Source: Brevibacillus sp051967035 (lineage in GTDB: Bacteria; Bacillota; Bacilli; Brevibacillales; Brevibacillaceae). Taken from it: DNA of 64,000 bases. This document shows, one piece after another, positions 42,000 through 50,844 of this stretch; positions within the stretch are counted from its first letter, which is position 1, and every line of letters begins with the position of its first letter. The notes under the pieces were generated by a model that saw only the letters and a program-made list of their open reading frames with translations, had not been told where the DNA came from and did no database searches. The translations under genes and the position numbers were made by a program. The stretch covers positions 186,001 to 250,000 of the forward strand of contig NZ_JBQCKK010000003.1 in assembly GCF_051967035.1 (NCBI RefSeq), read 5' to 3'.

Positions 42000-43358
42000 T
42001 TATTCATCCGGCCCATCCCAGAACCCGGACAACAGACTCACCTGCTCGGCCGCGCTTCCCAAGAGCTTCGCTTCCAGGCGATCGATCCGCTTTTGGTAGG
42101 CCAGCGCCTCGGACCGGGAACGGTTGCGCAGCAGCGTGCCCCGTTTTTTCCACTGCTCGTAGGCTTGCCGTGTATAGCGCAGCGCCTTTTCCACGTCCCC
42201 GAGCTGGTGCTCGCACAGCTTGGCGGCCTCGATGTACACCTCTTCCGGAACATAGCCGGACGATGCCATGCACGACTCCCAGACATGCAGAGCCTGCCGC
42301 CAGTCCTTTTGCTTTTTGTACAGGTGACCGATAGCAAGCCTTGCCCGGTTGCTCCAGGCATGGCCGCTGTCCGCGACGAAGCGGTAGCCGGCCAGCGCCG
42401 CTTCCTGGTCGCCCAGCGCGTCGTACCATCTGGCCATTTCAAAGCGTTCCTCCGGAGAAGCGGCCACGTCCGGCTGATCCGTCAGCAGCCGGGACATATG
42501 GATGTAGAGCGTCATGAGCGAGAGGACGTCTGTCTCGTTATGCCGCAGCACCCCCTCGATCACGTCCGGGTCTTGCGAGTGCAAAAAGTCGAAGTAGCGC
42601 ACAGGGGCGAGGTAGCCGGGCAAATCGTCCTCGCGGAAAATATCCAGCTTTTCCTGCTCGATGATTCCCAGGCGGCACGATTCCAGTTCGGTCTTCCACA
42701 GGCGGCGCGCGCCGTGCAAAAGGTCCAGGTGCCCAAAGGCAGGCAAGGCCGGCACCTGATCGCGCACCAGCGTGTGCCTCGTCCGCACCTGCGGCCAGTC
42801 GAACGACTTTCCGTTGAACGTCACCAGATGCGACGATTTTTCCGCCTGCGCGAGAAAAGACTGGTACAAGGTCGCTTCCGCATGGGGAACGGGCAAAAAA
42901 TGCTGGCGCACCACGACTTCTTTCCCCTCCAGGCGGCTGTAGCCGAGTAAAAAGACGGCATTGCCAGCGCCGCCGGACAGCCCGGTCGTCTCCGTGTCAA
43001 AAAACAGCAGCTCGTCCGCTTTCCTGCCCGCCGCCGACAGCGGATGCTCCCTGCCGGACGCTTCCCAGATGGCGATTGCCTCGTGCAGCTGGGAAAAGGT
43101 ATAGGCACCGTGCCGTTGGCCGCTCGGGTAGCGCACCTCGCGGATCATGACGTGCTCTTCTTCTCCAAAGTAGGGGACCGCCTGCAATGCCTGCCATCTG
43201 TCGGCAAACGGAATGGGCGGCTTTCCGGCCGACGACGGCAGCTCCCCAGGCGCCTTTTCTTCTGGCGGAAGAGACGATGCAGGTACTGCCGCCCCCGCCT
43301 TGTCCCCGTCCAGCGACATATGCCCCCTCATCCGTTGCAGTTTGGATTTAAGAGACAT
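42000..43358 (-). CDS. mrfB: MrfB-type (YprB) exonuclease
   Basis: The 452-residue protein has a DEDD-type RNase H-like exonuclease domain: LLFFDTETTGLSGGAGNAVF (DxE), LVTFNGKSFDWPQVRTRHT, and the region HNETDVLSLMTLY with the last acidic residue. A helical TPR-like C-terminal half (residues 300-430) follows. The B. subtilis homologue acts with MrfA in repair of mitomycin C damage. Its start overlaps the mrfA end by 11 bases, with AAGGAGG upstream. Confidence 0.9.
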   Translation of the reverse strand: MSLKSKLQRMRGHMSLDGDKAGAAVPASSLPPEEKAPGELPSSAGKPPIPFADRWQALQAVPYFGEEEHVMIREVRYPSGQRHGAYTFSQLHEAIAIWEASGREHPLSAAGRKADELLFFDTETTGLSGGAGNAVFLLGYSRLEGKEVVVRQHFLPVPHAEATLYQSFLAQAEKSSHLVTFNGKSFDWPQVRTRHTLVRDQVPALPAFGHLDLLHGARRLWKTELESCRLGIIEQEKLDIFREDDLPGYLAPVRYFDFLHSQDPDVIEGVLRHNETDVLSLMTLYIHMSRLLTDQPDVAASPEERFEMARWYDALGDQEAALAGYRFVADSGHAWSNRARLAIGHLYKKQKDWRQALHVWESCMASSGYVPEEVYIEAAKLCEHQLGDVEKALRYTRQAYEQWKKRGTLLRNRSRSEALAYQKRIDRLEAKLLGSAAEQVSLLSGFWDGPDE

Positions 43359-45624
43359 AGGCGCTTCCTCCTTGGGCGACGCGCAGCAAGGTCATGGCCA
43401 GCTCCTTGCTGCCGTCGTCAGCCGCACCGACGCACGACGGGCAGCCTGACGCGCACGGGCAGGAGCTGATAAGCCGCTCGGCCTGGGCGAGAATCGTTTC
43501 CATTTCCTTGTACACCTGCTCCGACAGGCCGATGCCGCCCGGATAGCGGTCGTACAGGAAAATCGTCGGCTCCTGCGAGTGAACCGCCTTGCGCTGGGGA
43601 ATGACGTGCAAGTCCATCGGGTCGCACATGACAAACAGCGGGGCCACGTGCTGAAGCACATGCGCGAGGCCGACCAGACCGCGCTCCACGTCCTCTGTGC
43701 CGATCTCCTCCAGAAGCGAATCGGAAAAGCCGATCCAGGCCGCGTTCGTGTGCAGTTCCTCCTCCGGCAGATGGATCGGGCCGGAGCCGATGTTTTCGTG
43801 CGTCTCAAACTTGATCTTTTTGAAAATCGTCGCCATCGCATGGACGGAAACTTCCCCGTAGGCAAATACGCTCTGCCCGTGCCGACGGGTCTGGTCCTGC
43901 TCCAGCACCTTGAGCTGGACAGCGAGGTTCGCATCGGTGTAATAGTCGACCTGCACTTCCCGGACGTACGCCTTCTTTTCCTCGTAGTCGAGCTTCTCCA
44001 CCTGGTACTGCGTCCCTTGATGCAGGTAGATCGCTTCTTCATGCAGCAGCGTCATCGAGCTGAAGCGGTCCATTTCCCCGATGACCCGCTCGTTGCCCCG
44101 TTCGCTGATGTCGATGATGACCACGTTTTCCTGCGAGGCTGACCGCAGGCTGATGTTGTGGGCCGGAAACGAATCGCTCATCCAGAACCATTTGCCGCGC
44201 GAATAGTGCAGCACTTGCTCCTCGGTCAAAAATTCCAGGACTTCCGTGATTTCCGCACGGCCAAACGTATCTCCCTCGCGAAACGGCAGCTCGTACGCCG
44301 CGCATTTCAGATGGTCGACCAAAATGATCAGGTTGTCAGGGTTGATCCGCGCCGTCTCCGGGCTGCGGTCAAAAAAGTACTCCGGATGGGCGATCACGTA
44401 CTGATCCAGCGGCGTCGAACTGCCGACCATGACGACGACCGACTCGCCCTGACGCCTGCCTGCCCGGCCCGCCTGCTGCCATGTGCTGGCGACAGAGCCG
44501 GGATACCCGGTAATGACGCACGCCTGCAACTGTCCGATGTCTACGCCCAGCTCCAGTGCGTTCGTGCTGACTACTCCTATGATGTCGCCGCTCCGCAAGC
44601 CGCGCTCAATCTCCCTGCGCTGGCTCGGCAAATAGCCGCCGCGATATCCCTGGATCGTTTTCGGGCCGAGCTTGCGCTTGATGAGCTCCTGCAAATACGT
44701 CAGCAAAATTTCCACGCGGACGCGGCTGCGCGCAAACAGGATCGTCTGAATGCCGTTGGTCAAAAACTGCTCGGTAATGTCCCGCGCCTCCAGCGTGGCG
44801 CTGCGCCGGATGTTAAGCTGGCGGTTGACCACAGGCGGGTTGTAGAAGACGAAATGCTTGACGCCGGACGGCGCTCCGTTGTTGTCGACCAGCTCTACCT
44901 GCTCCTCCGTTAGCGCTTCCGCCAGCTCCCGCGGGTTGGCGATCGTCGCCGACGTGCAAATGAACTGCGGCGCGCTGCCGTAAAAAGCACAAATCCGCTT
45001 GAGGCGGCGAATCACGTTGGCGACGTGGCTGCCAAACACGCCGCGGTATGTATGCAGCTCGTCAATCACGATGTATTTCAAATGCTCAAAAAACGAAACC
45101 CATTTGGTGTGGTGCGGCAAAATGGCGGAATGCAGCATATCCGGGTTGGTGATGACGATATGGCCCGCCTTGCGCACCATCTGCCGAATGTTGGCCGGGG
45201 TGTCGCCATCGTACGTTTCCGATTTGATCGGCAGCCCCATTTCGCCAATCAACTCGTGTAGCTCTGCCTTCTGGTCCTGCGCCAACGCCTTGGTCGGAAA
45301 CAGGTAGAGCGCACGCGCCTGCGCGTCCTCCGCCAGCGTCTGGAGAATCGGCAGATGGTAGCACATGCTTTTCCCGGACGCAGTCGGCGTGACCGCGACG
45401 ATATGCTTGCCCGCTCGCACGTGGCGAAACGACGTTTCCTGGTGCGTGTACAAAGAGGCAATCCCTCTTCGCGTCAACGCTTCCCGGATACGCGCATCCA
45501 GCTCCGCCGGAAACGGGACCGTTCTGGCCTCGCGAGCGGGAATGACCCGCCAGTGGGCGATATTGTCGCGAAACCGCTCGTCTGTTTTCAACTGCTCCAA
45601 AATACTTGCCATGTCTTTTTTCAT
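43348..45624 (-). CDS. mrfA: MrfA-type (YprA) superfamily 2 helicase
   Basis: The protein of about 758 residues has helicase motifs I (VTPTASGKSMCYHLP), II (YIVIDELHTYRGVFGSH, DELH type), III-like CTSATIANPRE, and VI (WQQAGRAGRRQGES), plus a DUF1998-like C-terminal domain ending in a four-Cys cluster (SCPCASGCPSCVG). In B. subtilis MrfA works with the MrfB exonuclease in a UvrABC-independent mitomycin C repair pathway. Start codons GTG 45639, GTG 45630 and ATG 45624 are close together; I prefer ATG 45624, 10 bases after AAGGTGAG. Confidence 0.92.
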   Translation of the reverse strand: MKKDMASILEQLKTDERFRDNIAHWRVIPAREARTVPFPAELDARIREALTRRGIASLYTHQETSFRHVRAGKHIVAVTPTASGKSMCYHLPILQTLAEDAQARALYLFPTKALAQDQKAELHELIGEMGLPIKSETYDGDTPANIRQMVRKAGHIVITNPDMLHSAILPHHTKWVSFFEHLKYIVIDELHTYRGVFGSHVANVIRRLKRICAFYGSAPQFICTSATIANPRELAEALTEEQVELVDNNGAPSGVKHFVFYNPPVVNRQLNIRRSATLEARDITEQFLTNGIQTILFARSRVRVEILLTYLQELIKRKLGPKTIQGYRGGYLPSQRREIERGLRSGDIIGVVSTNALELGVDIGQLQACVITGYPGSVASTWQQAGRAGRRQGESVVVMVGSSTPLDQYVIAHPEYFFDRSPETARINPDNLIILVDHLKCAAYELPFREGDTFGRAEITEVLEFLTEEQVLHYSRGKWFWMSDSFPAHNISLRSASQENVVIIDISERGNERVIGEMDRFSSMTLLHEEAIYLHQGTQYQVEKLDYEEKKAYVREVQVDYYTDANLAVQLKVLEQDQTRRHGQSVFAYGEVSVHAMATIFKKIKFETHENIGSGPIHLPEEELHTNAAWIGFSDSLLEEIGTEDVERGLVGLAHVLQHVAPLFVMCDPMDLHVIPQRKAVHSQEPTIFLYDRYPGGIGLSEQVYKEMETILAQAERLISSCPCASGCPSCVGAADDGSKELAMTLLRVAQGGSAYVS

Positions 45625-45711
45625 CTTCACCAGGCTCACCTTCTTGCCCTTATTCTACGAATGGACGTTCGGGTTGTAAACCCCTCTGGACGCATGGAAA
45701 GCCCGTGCCCG

Positions 45712-45744
45712 CCAAAAAGAAAAACTGCCATGAGAGCATGGCAG
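45712..45744 (-). terminator. Terminator of the alkaline phosphatase gene
   Basis: On the minus strand CTGCCATG-CTCT-CATGGCAG forms a perfect 8-base stem, followed by TTTTTCTTTTT. It lies 16 bases after the stop. Confidence 0.88.
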
Positions 45745-45760
45745 CCGCTTTCTTCCCTTC

Positions 45761-47116
45761 TTACTTTTTCGCCTGGCCGAGAATCGCGAAGATCACTTCG
45801 GCATGGTGCGTATTGTCGATCAGTCCGGCAAACTGTTCTTTGCCTGGGCCGTACGCGTACACGTTGACGTCTTCTCCGGTATGTCCGCCTGTTGTCCAGC
45901 CAGTGAAGGAACGCTTGTCAAAAATCGCTTCGATCGCGTTGTCGATGTCCACCTGCTTTTTGGTGGCTGCCGCTTTTTTCACCGAAGCCATTTCTTCTGG
46001 AGTCAGAGGCAGATCGATGTACGTTTTCAGCGTTTCCTCTACGTTTGCCCCTTTGGCGATTTCGGCAGACAGGAAATCCGGGGTGCGCTTCGCCGCTTTG
46101 ATCGGCCCTGCCAGGAAGTTGTACTCCTCTTTCGCGCCTACGGACAAGCCGCCTGTGGAGTGGTCTGCCGTGGCGACAACCAGTGTGTTGCCGTCTTTTT
46201 TCGCGAAGTCGATCGCTGCCTTGAACGCCTTTTCAAAGTCTTCCATCTCGCTCATCGCTGCCACGATGTCATTGTCGTGACCCGCCCAGTCAATCTGGCT
46301 TCCTTCTACCATCAGGAAGAAGCCGTCCTTGTTTTTGCTCAGTCGCTCGATTGCCGCTTTCGTCATGTCTTCCAGCGAAGGTGTCTTGTCCGTGCGGTCG
46401 ATCATTTTGTCCATTCCGCCTGTTGCGAACAGACCGAGGATTTTGTCATTTTTGTCGTTCAAAAGCTCTTGCTTGGTCGTGACGTAGCTGTAGCCGTCTT
46501 TCTTGAACTCTTCCGTCAGGTTGCGATCCTTGCGTACAAAGTTGCTCAAACCGCCGCCGAGCAATACATCGACGGAATGCTTGCCGTTGATTCGCAGATC
46601 GTAATAGTCATTCGCGATCGCGTCCATGTTCTTGCGGCTCTCGTCGTGCGCACCGAAGGCCGCAGGAGTCGCATGCGTAATCTCCGAGGTAGCTACCAGT
46701 CCAGTCGATTTGCCTACTTTTTTGGCGCGCTCCAGTACGGTCTCTACTTCGGATTTGTCGTTGTCGACGGCAATGGCATTGTTGTACGTTTTCACGCCGG
46801 AAGACATGGCAGTCGCAGCAGAGGCGGAGTCGGTGATGTTTTGCTTGTCATCTTCCGCGTAGGTCATTTGCGCCCCTACCAAATAGTTGTCGAACTCGGT
46901 TGGCTCCATGACTGGCGTAGACGGATCGTCTTTCAGATAGCGGTACGCCGTCGTATAGGCCGTTCCCATTCCGTCGCCAATCAGGAAAATGACGTTTTTC
47001 GCCGGAGCGGCACTCGCTTGGACCGGACCAGGATGCAGGCCAAACAAGACCGTTGCAACAGCAAGAGAAGAAAGAGCAGACACAGGGACAAGCTTTTTCG
47101 GGAATGTACGAAGCAT
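45761..47116 (-). CDS. Secreted alkaline phosphatase
   Basis: The 451-residue enzyme hydrolyses phosphomonoesters outside the cell. It has a Sec signal peptide (residues 1-36, ending PVQASAAPA), metal site NVIFLIGDGMG, nucleophile Ser in ITDSASAATAMSSG, and metal ligands in GSQIDWAGHDND, ATADHSTGG and WTTGGHTGEDV. Length and motifs match the B. subtilis PhoA/PhoB type. AGGAGG lies 6 bases before the ATG. Phosphate-starvation control is likely, but I could not read a clear PhoP box. Confidence 0.95.
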   Translation of the reverse strand: MLRTFPKKLVPVSALSSLAVATVLFGLHPGPVQASAAPAKNVIFLIGDGMGTAYTTAYRYLKDDPSTPVMEPTEFDNYLVGAQMTYAEDDKQNITDSASAATAMSSGVKTYNNAIAVDNDKSEVETVLERAKKVGKSTGLVATSEITHATPAAFGAHDESRKNMDAIANDYYDLRINGKHSVDVLLGGGLSNFVRKDRNLTEEFKKDGYSYVTTKQELLNDKNDKILGLFATGGMDKMIDRTDKTPSLEDMTKAAIERLSKNKDGFFLMVEGSQIDWAGHDNDIVAAMSEMEDFEKAFKAAIDFAKKDGNTLVVATADHSTGGLSVGAKEEYNFLAGPIKAAKRTPDFLSAEIAKGANVEETLKTYIDLPLTPEEMASVKKAAATKKQVDIDNAIEAIFDKRSFTGWTTGGHTGEDVNVYAYGPGKEQFAGLIDNTHHAEVIFAILGQAKK

Positions 47117-47207
47117 CGTGTACCTCCTGTTATGGGAAATGTTCAGAAGCCTGACCTGATCTTATCTCTCTTGTGTTGAGTTTGAACGGTCTTTGCGTAA
47201 AGAATTG

Positions 47208-47500
47208 TTAGGATATGGTAAAGAGACGAGAGAGGTATTCCCGCAGCACTTCTTCCACCCACTCGCCGTCAAGCCGCTGCGGTTCCAGGTAAGCGTGCAA
47301 GGCCAAGCCATCAACGAGCGCGTACAGCTTTTCCGTCTCCATTTCCATGTCCAGCCCTTTTGCGAGCAAGCCCTCTGCGTGTCATAGTCCATCAATCGGC
47401 GAATCGCGCTGTAAATCCCGTCATGCTGGGGGTCGTATCCCTCCTTTTTGTGCCGGAAATACGCCGTGAATGCAAACCACACCTCTACCTCCGCCCGTCT
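47208..47500 (-). pseudogene. TetR-family regulator fragment (C-terminal domain, frameshifted)
   Basis: The minus strand encodes a TetR-type ligand domain in two frames. The first reads AEVEVWFAFTAYFRHKK then GIYSAIRRLMDYDT; after a one-base deletion near 47377 it continues as EGLLAKGLDMEMETEKLYAL, then LVDGLALHAYLEPQRLDG and ends LREYLSRLFTIS. The N-terminal DNA-binding domain is absent: the first frame meets a TAA just upstream (47501-47503). Together this covers roughly the last half of a TetR protein. The remaining bases between 47500 and 47729 show no gene. The stretch is probably the scar of a deletion. Confidence 0.75.
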
Positions 47501-47729
47501 TTATTTGGCCCAAACGAAGCAAAAACACCAGCTCCTAACCGTTGATGCCAGACCAAAGCCAGGGTCGGCCCAGAGACGATGCAGAAACAGCGAAACCAGT
47601 GCGCCCGGCGCAGGAGAGTTGCTCCTTTTCTTTTTGGCATAAAAGGCAAGCCAGCAGCCATACACATGGCGAGTGGATAGGCAAAAAGCAGACGATACTT
47701 GTCGCAAGGACAAGGGAGGTTGGTCGAAC

Positions 47730-48917
47730 ATGACTTCACAAGATAAGGGGGAGCGTCTACCAGAGCCGATGCGGGGAGACGGTACCGGGTGGTTTGATCT
47801 CGGCCCGCGCAATCTGGAGCGAGATCGGCAAAATCCGAATATGCTCGTACCGCCCGTGACCGATGCAGGCTTGCTCCCGAATTTGAAGTTTTCCTTCTCC
47901 GACGCCACCATGACGTTGAATCACGGCGGGTGGTCGCGTGAAGTCACCGTGCGCGAGCTGCCGATTGCAACGACGCTCGCGGGCGTGAACATGGCCCTCA
48001 CCCCGGGCGGTGTGCGCGAGCTGCACTGGCACCAGCAGGCGGAATGGGCCTACATGCTGCTGGGCCGTGCCCGGATTACTTCGGTAGATCAGCGCGGACG
48101 GAATTTTATCGCCGACATCGGTCCAGGCGACCTGTGGTATTTTCCTCCCGGCATCCCGCATTCGATCCAAGGCTTGGAGGAGGGCTGCGAGTTTTTGCTT
48201 GTGTTCGACGATGGCCACTTTTCTGATCTGAACACGTTGTCCATCTCCGACTGGTTTGCCCATACACCACCAGATGTGCTGTCCGATAATTTCGGGGTGC
48301 CGGAATCGGCTTTTGCCTGCATTCCTTCCAAGCAGGTCTACATTTATCAGTCGGAGGTACCAGGTCCGATTGAAGCCGATGCGGTCGAGTCACCCTACGG
48401 AACCGTTCCTCTCCCCTTTTCCCATCGTCTGCTCGCCCAAAAGCCGATCATCACTCCCGGCGGCAGTGTTCGCATCGTCGATTCCCGCAATTTCCCCATC
48501 TCGCAAACGATCGCCGCCGCCCTGGTCGAGATTCGTCCGGGGGGAATGCGCGAGCTGCATTGGCACCCCAACAACGATGAATGGCAGTACTATATTTCCG
48601 GTCAGGCTCGCATGACCGTTTTTGCCGGAAACGGAACAGCCCGCACGTTTGACTACCGGGCGGGGGATGTCGGCTATGTGCCCTTTGCGACAGGGCATTA
48701 TATTCAAAATACAGGAAGCGAGACGGTCTGGTTTTTGGAAATGTTCAAAAGCGACCGCTTCGTCGACGTCTCCTTGAACCAGTGGATGGCGCTCACTCCG
48801 CACGAGCTTGTCGCTTCCAATCTGAACGTGGGCCCGGAGCTGCTCGACGCCTTGCGCAAGCAAAAATGGCCCGTCGTCAAATATCCCGGGTACGGCTACG
48901 ATCCAAGCAGAAGATAG
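47730..48917 (+). CDS. oxdC: Bicupin oxalate decarboxylase with altered lid loop
   Basis: The 395-residue bicupin converts oxalate to formate and CO2 in relatives. Each cupin has its Mn ligands: RELHWHQQAEW with a later His in GIPHSIQG (N-terminal), and RELHWHPNNDEW with GHYIQN (C-terminal). The catalytic lid of B. subtilis OxdC is SENST; here the equivalent FDDGHFSDLNTL has SDLNT, so the lid Glu is Asp and the Asn is Leu. There is no signal peptide, and the Cys-containing C-terminal tail of OxdC is missing. Start ATG 47730 has GGGAGG 10 bases upstream. It is transcribed away from the TetR fragment. Confidence 0.9.
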   Translation: MTSQDKGERLPEPMRGDGTGWFDLGPRNLERDRQNPNMLVPPVTDAGLLPNLKFSFSDATMTLNHGGWSREVTVRELPIATTLAGVNMALTPGGVRELHWHQQAEWAYMLLGRARITSVDQRGRNFIADIGPGDLWYFPPGIPHSIQGLEEGCEFLLVFDDGHFSDLNTLSISDWFAHTPPDVLSDNFGVPESAFACIPSKQVYIYQSEVPGPIEADAVESPYGTVPLPFSHRLLAQKPIITPGGSVRIVDSRNFPISQTIAAALVEIRPGGMRELHWHPNNDEWQYYISGQARMTVFAGNGTARTFDYRAGDVGYVPFATGHYIQNTGSETVWFLEMFKSDRFVDVSLNQWMALTPHELVASNLNVGPELLDALRKQKWPVVKYPGYGYDPSRR

Positions 48918-48920
48918 CTT

Positions 48921-48977
48921 CTGTGAGCTTTTGTTTGGCTGCGGGTCCAGGCTGGCAGATTGCCAGCCTGCTCACAG
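48921..48977. terminator. Nested inverted repeat between convergent genes
   Basis: CAGGCTGGCA-GAT-TGCCAGCCTG (48948-48970) is a perfect 10-base stem, enclosed by an outer CTGTGAG/CTCACAG pair (48921-48927 and 48971-48977). It lacks a T run. It probably ends or protects the oxdC transcript and that of the convergent gene. Confidence 0.55.
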
Positions 48978-49283
48978 ATTCAACACGCCCATGGATTGAA
49001 TGTGCTGCTTCGTTTCCTCTGTCCCGCACTCGTAAAGGACGTTGTATATTTCCTTCAGACACGCATCGTACCGATCGTTTTCCTCGTCAAAATGATACGG
49101 AATGGCGACGACATGACTGCGCAAATAGGTGCCAAATTCATGCTCGGTTCGTTCCTCAAACAAGCTTTTCAACGCGTGAACCTGACGATCCGTCGCTTCA
49201 ATCTCGAACTCGTACCCGGAATCTCCTTGATTTTCCAGAATCGTTCCTGCCTGAACGGATACGTAGTATCTTTTTTTGTCCAT
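48972..49283 (-). CDS. Conserved hypothetical protein
   Basis: The 103-residue cytosolic protein starts MDKKRYYVSVQAGTILENQG and contains YEFEIEATDRQVHALKSLFE and HVVAIPYHFDEENDRYDACL, then a helical end. It is acidic, with no signal or membrane segment. Start ATG 49283 is preceded by GGCGGGAG; the frame is open further upstream but runs into the preceding gene's end. It resembles a conserved Bacillales family of unknown function, and I give no role. It follows the small membrane protein gene by 22 bases. Confidence 0.7.
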   Translation of the reverse strand: MDKKRYYVSVQAGTILENQGDSGYEFEIEATDRQVHALKSLFEERTEHEFGTYLRSHVVAIPYHFDEENDRYDACLKEIYNVLYECGTEETKQHIQSMGVLNL

Positions 49284-49305
49284 GATGACTCCCGCCTTCC
49301 GAACG

Positions 49306-49533
49306 CTAGTATACAAGTACGGAGATCAATAATATCGCTAGCAGCACCGCAAACGCCCCCAAGTAAAACAGCATCCCCACATTCCCGAGAACCTTGTGCT
49401 TGACGGTCGTCTGACTGATGTTGTTGTCCACTTCCTTCGTCTCCTGGCGTTTGGCGTAGCGTATCGTCAAAAACAGCCCTACCAAAAAAATCAGGCCAAA
49501 AATGACATAGTACATGCCTGGATAGTGGAGCAT
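49306..49533 (-). CDS. Small two-helix membrane protein
   Basis: The 75-residue protein has two membrane helices (YYVIFGLIFLVGLFLTIRYA and VGMLFYLGAFAVLLAILLIS) joined by a charged loop (AKRQETKEVDNNISQTTVKH). Start ATG 49533 is placed after AAGCGGGGAAAA. I do not recognise a family. It precedes the hypothetical gene at 48972-49283 and probably shares its transcript. Confidence 0.65.
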   Translation of the reverse strand: MLHYPGMYYVIFGLIFLVGLFLTIRYAKRQETKEVDNNISQTTVKHKVLGNVGMLFYLGAFAVLLAILLISVLVY

Positions 49534-49801
49534 TTCTTTTCCCCGCTTCCTCTTCTGATGATTGTTTATAGTTTGCGGGAGGCGAGGTTTTTTATGCATG
49601 CCGGACTTTTTTGCGCGGCATCATCCGGGCAGGCTTAGTTTCTCTCGTGGGAAGTGCTGTACGCCTAGGGCGATCACCAGCACCTCATACCGTGCTGCTT
49701 TCATCTCTTCTGTAAAGCCGCGGTCGACACGAGCAGGCCTGTACATCTGCATAGCAAGCAAAAACTTATCTTTCTAACTATTACAAAAATTAGAAAAAAT
49801 G

Positions 49802-49807
49802 TATAAT
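49802..49807 (+). promoter_or_regulatory. Promoter -10 element of the small exported peptide gene
   Basis: A perfect TATAAT lies 35 bases upstream of the peptide ATG in an AT-rich stretch (49760-49810) that contrasts with the surroundings. The -35 region 17 bases upstream (TATTAC) is poor. From 49534 to 49801 I see no gene. Confidence 0.5.
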
Positions 49808-49842
49808 GAATGTATGATCCAGTCAAGAAAGGTAGGGTACGC

Positions 49843-49965
49843 ATGAAAAAATGGATTCTGTCTTTATGCATCTTATCTGCACTGTTGGTAGTTCCATTGA
49901 CGCCTGAACTGTCCGTAGAGCCAAAGCCGACCAAACCCAATCACTACCCTGATCCAGGCTGGTAA
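49843..49965 (+). CDS. 40-residue exported peptide, Phr/NprX-like in architecture
   Basis: The frame encodes 40 residues: a basic start (MKKW), a hydrophobic core (ILSLCILSALLVVPL) and a polar, Pro-rich tail (EPKPTKPNHYPDPGW). This is the size and layout of exported signalling pro-peptides of Bacillales. It has its own TATAAT, a GGTAGGG ribosome site 5 bases or so upstream, and a strong terminator 10 bases after the stop, so it is a complete transcription unit. No Rap or RNPP-type receptor gene lies next to it. It could also be a small secreted antimicrobial or a toxin-like peptide; the sequence is too short to decide. Confidence 0.65.
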   Translation: MKKWILSLCILSALLVVPLTPELSVEPKPTKPNHYPDPGW

Positions 49966-49974
49966 CCCCCTCTG

Positions 49975-50006
49975 GAAAACGCACCGCCACTAGACGGTGC
50001 GTTTTC
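49975..50006. terminator. Bidirectional terminator between the peptide gene and yunB
   Basis: GAAAACGCACCG pairs perfectly with CGGTGCGTTTTC around an 8-base loop, with T-rich ends on both strands. It serves the plus-strand peptide gene and the minus-strand yunB gene. Confidence 0.9.
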
Positions 50007-50017
50007 CTTATTTCCAA

Positions 50018-50722
50018 CTATTTTCCATCAGCAGGAATCACTGGTTTTGCACTCGGGTCATTGTAGAAATAATTGGGGACGTCACCTACAACCAGCGAAT
50101 CCGTAATGGGGATTTCTGTTACCACTGTAATCTTTTCCGTTGCAAACGGGATAATAATTTGTAAATTCACTTCTACCTTAATGAAAACCGTGACCAGAAC
50201 CATATTGATTCCGGCTTCCTTTAGTTTGGAATCCAGTCTCGTCTTCACGTTCCCAAGAGGGATGAACGTCACCGGTATATCCGGACCCAATCCTGCTAAA
50301 AAGCTGTTTCCCGTTGCTGCCCCCGAAGGAATCGATCCTACCACCTTGTTGCTTTCAAATCCCTCTAAATTTCTTTTGATTTGGTTCGTAACCTCACTCA
50401 TAAACTTGGTTTGCTCTTGATATTCCAGAGCAAGATTTCTCACTTTCCCATTTGTGTCCTTTTCTACTTTAATCATTTTATTGAAATCTATATTAAATTC
50501 TTTAAGCTCTGTAGTAATCGCGTCTGTAATGGCCTCTTTTGCCAACTGCTCCGCTTTTTCGCTAGCCATAAGCAATAAGGTTGGTTGCAACGCTTTGTTT
50601 ATCAGAACAAAGGACACAAGCATAAAAATCAAAAAGAGTAAAGCCGCATAGAAATACGCTTTGATTTTCGATATCGGTTTCCATGGCTTTATCCTACGTC
50701 GCCGACGTATTTTCATGGTCAT
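50018..50722 (-). CDS. yunB: Sporulation protein YunB
   Basis: The protein of 234 residues has a basic N-terminus (KIRRRRRIKPWKP), one membrane helix (YFYAALLFLIFMLVSFVLI), and an extracytoplasmic domain with IPVTFIPLGNVKTRLDSKLK and the C-terminal ITVVTEIPITDSLVVGDVPN, all YunB hallmarks. YunB is expressed in the mother cell during sporulation and is needed for efficient sporulation. Start ATG 50722 has GGGAGGTAA 8 bases before it. Confidence 0.92.
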   Translation of the reverse strand: MTMKIRRRRRIKPWKPISKIKAYFYAALLFLIFMLVSFVLINKALQPTLLLMASEKAEQLAKEAITDAITTELKEFNIDFNKMIKVEKDTNGKVRNLALEYQEQTKFMSEVTNQIKRNLEGFESNKVVGSIPSGAATGNSFLAGLGPDIPVTFIPLGNVKTRLDSKLKEAGINMVLVTVFIKVEVNLQIIIPFATEKITVVTEIPITDSLVVGDVPNYFYNDPSAKPVIPADGK

Positions 50723-50844
50723 AAGGGTTACCTCCCAGTAGTACATCCTATGCATCACGTGGCATAGATAGTATCTGGGATATTCCGGCACGTCCCCTCC
50801 TCCGGCGCACTGTCAAAGCACAAAGCTTTCCTGACAAAAAGCAC

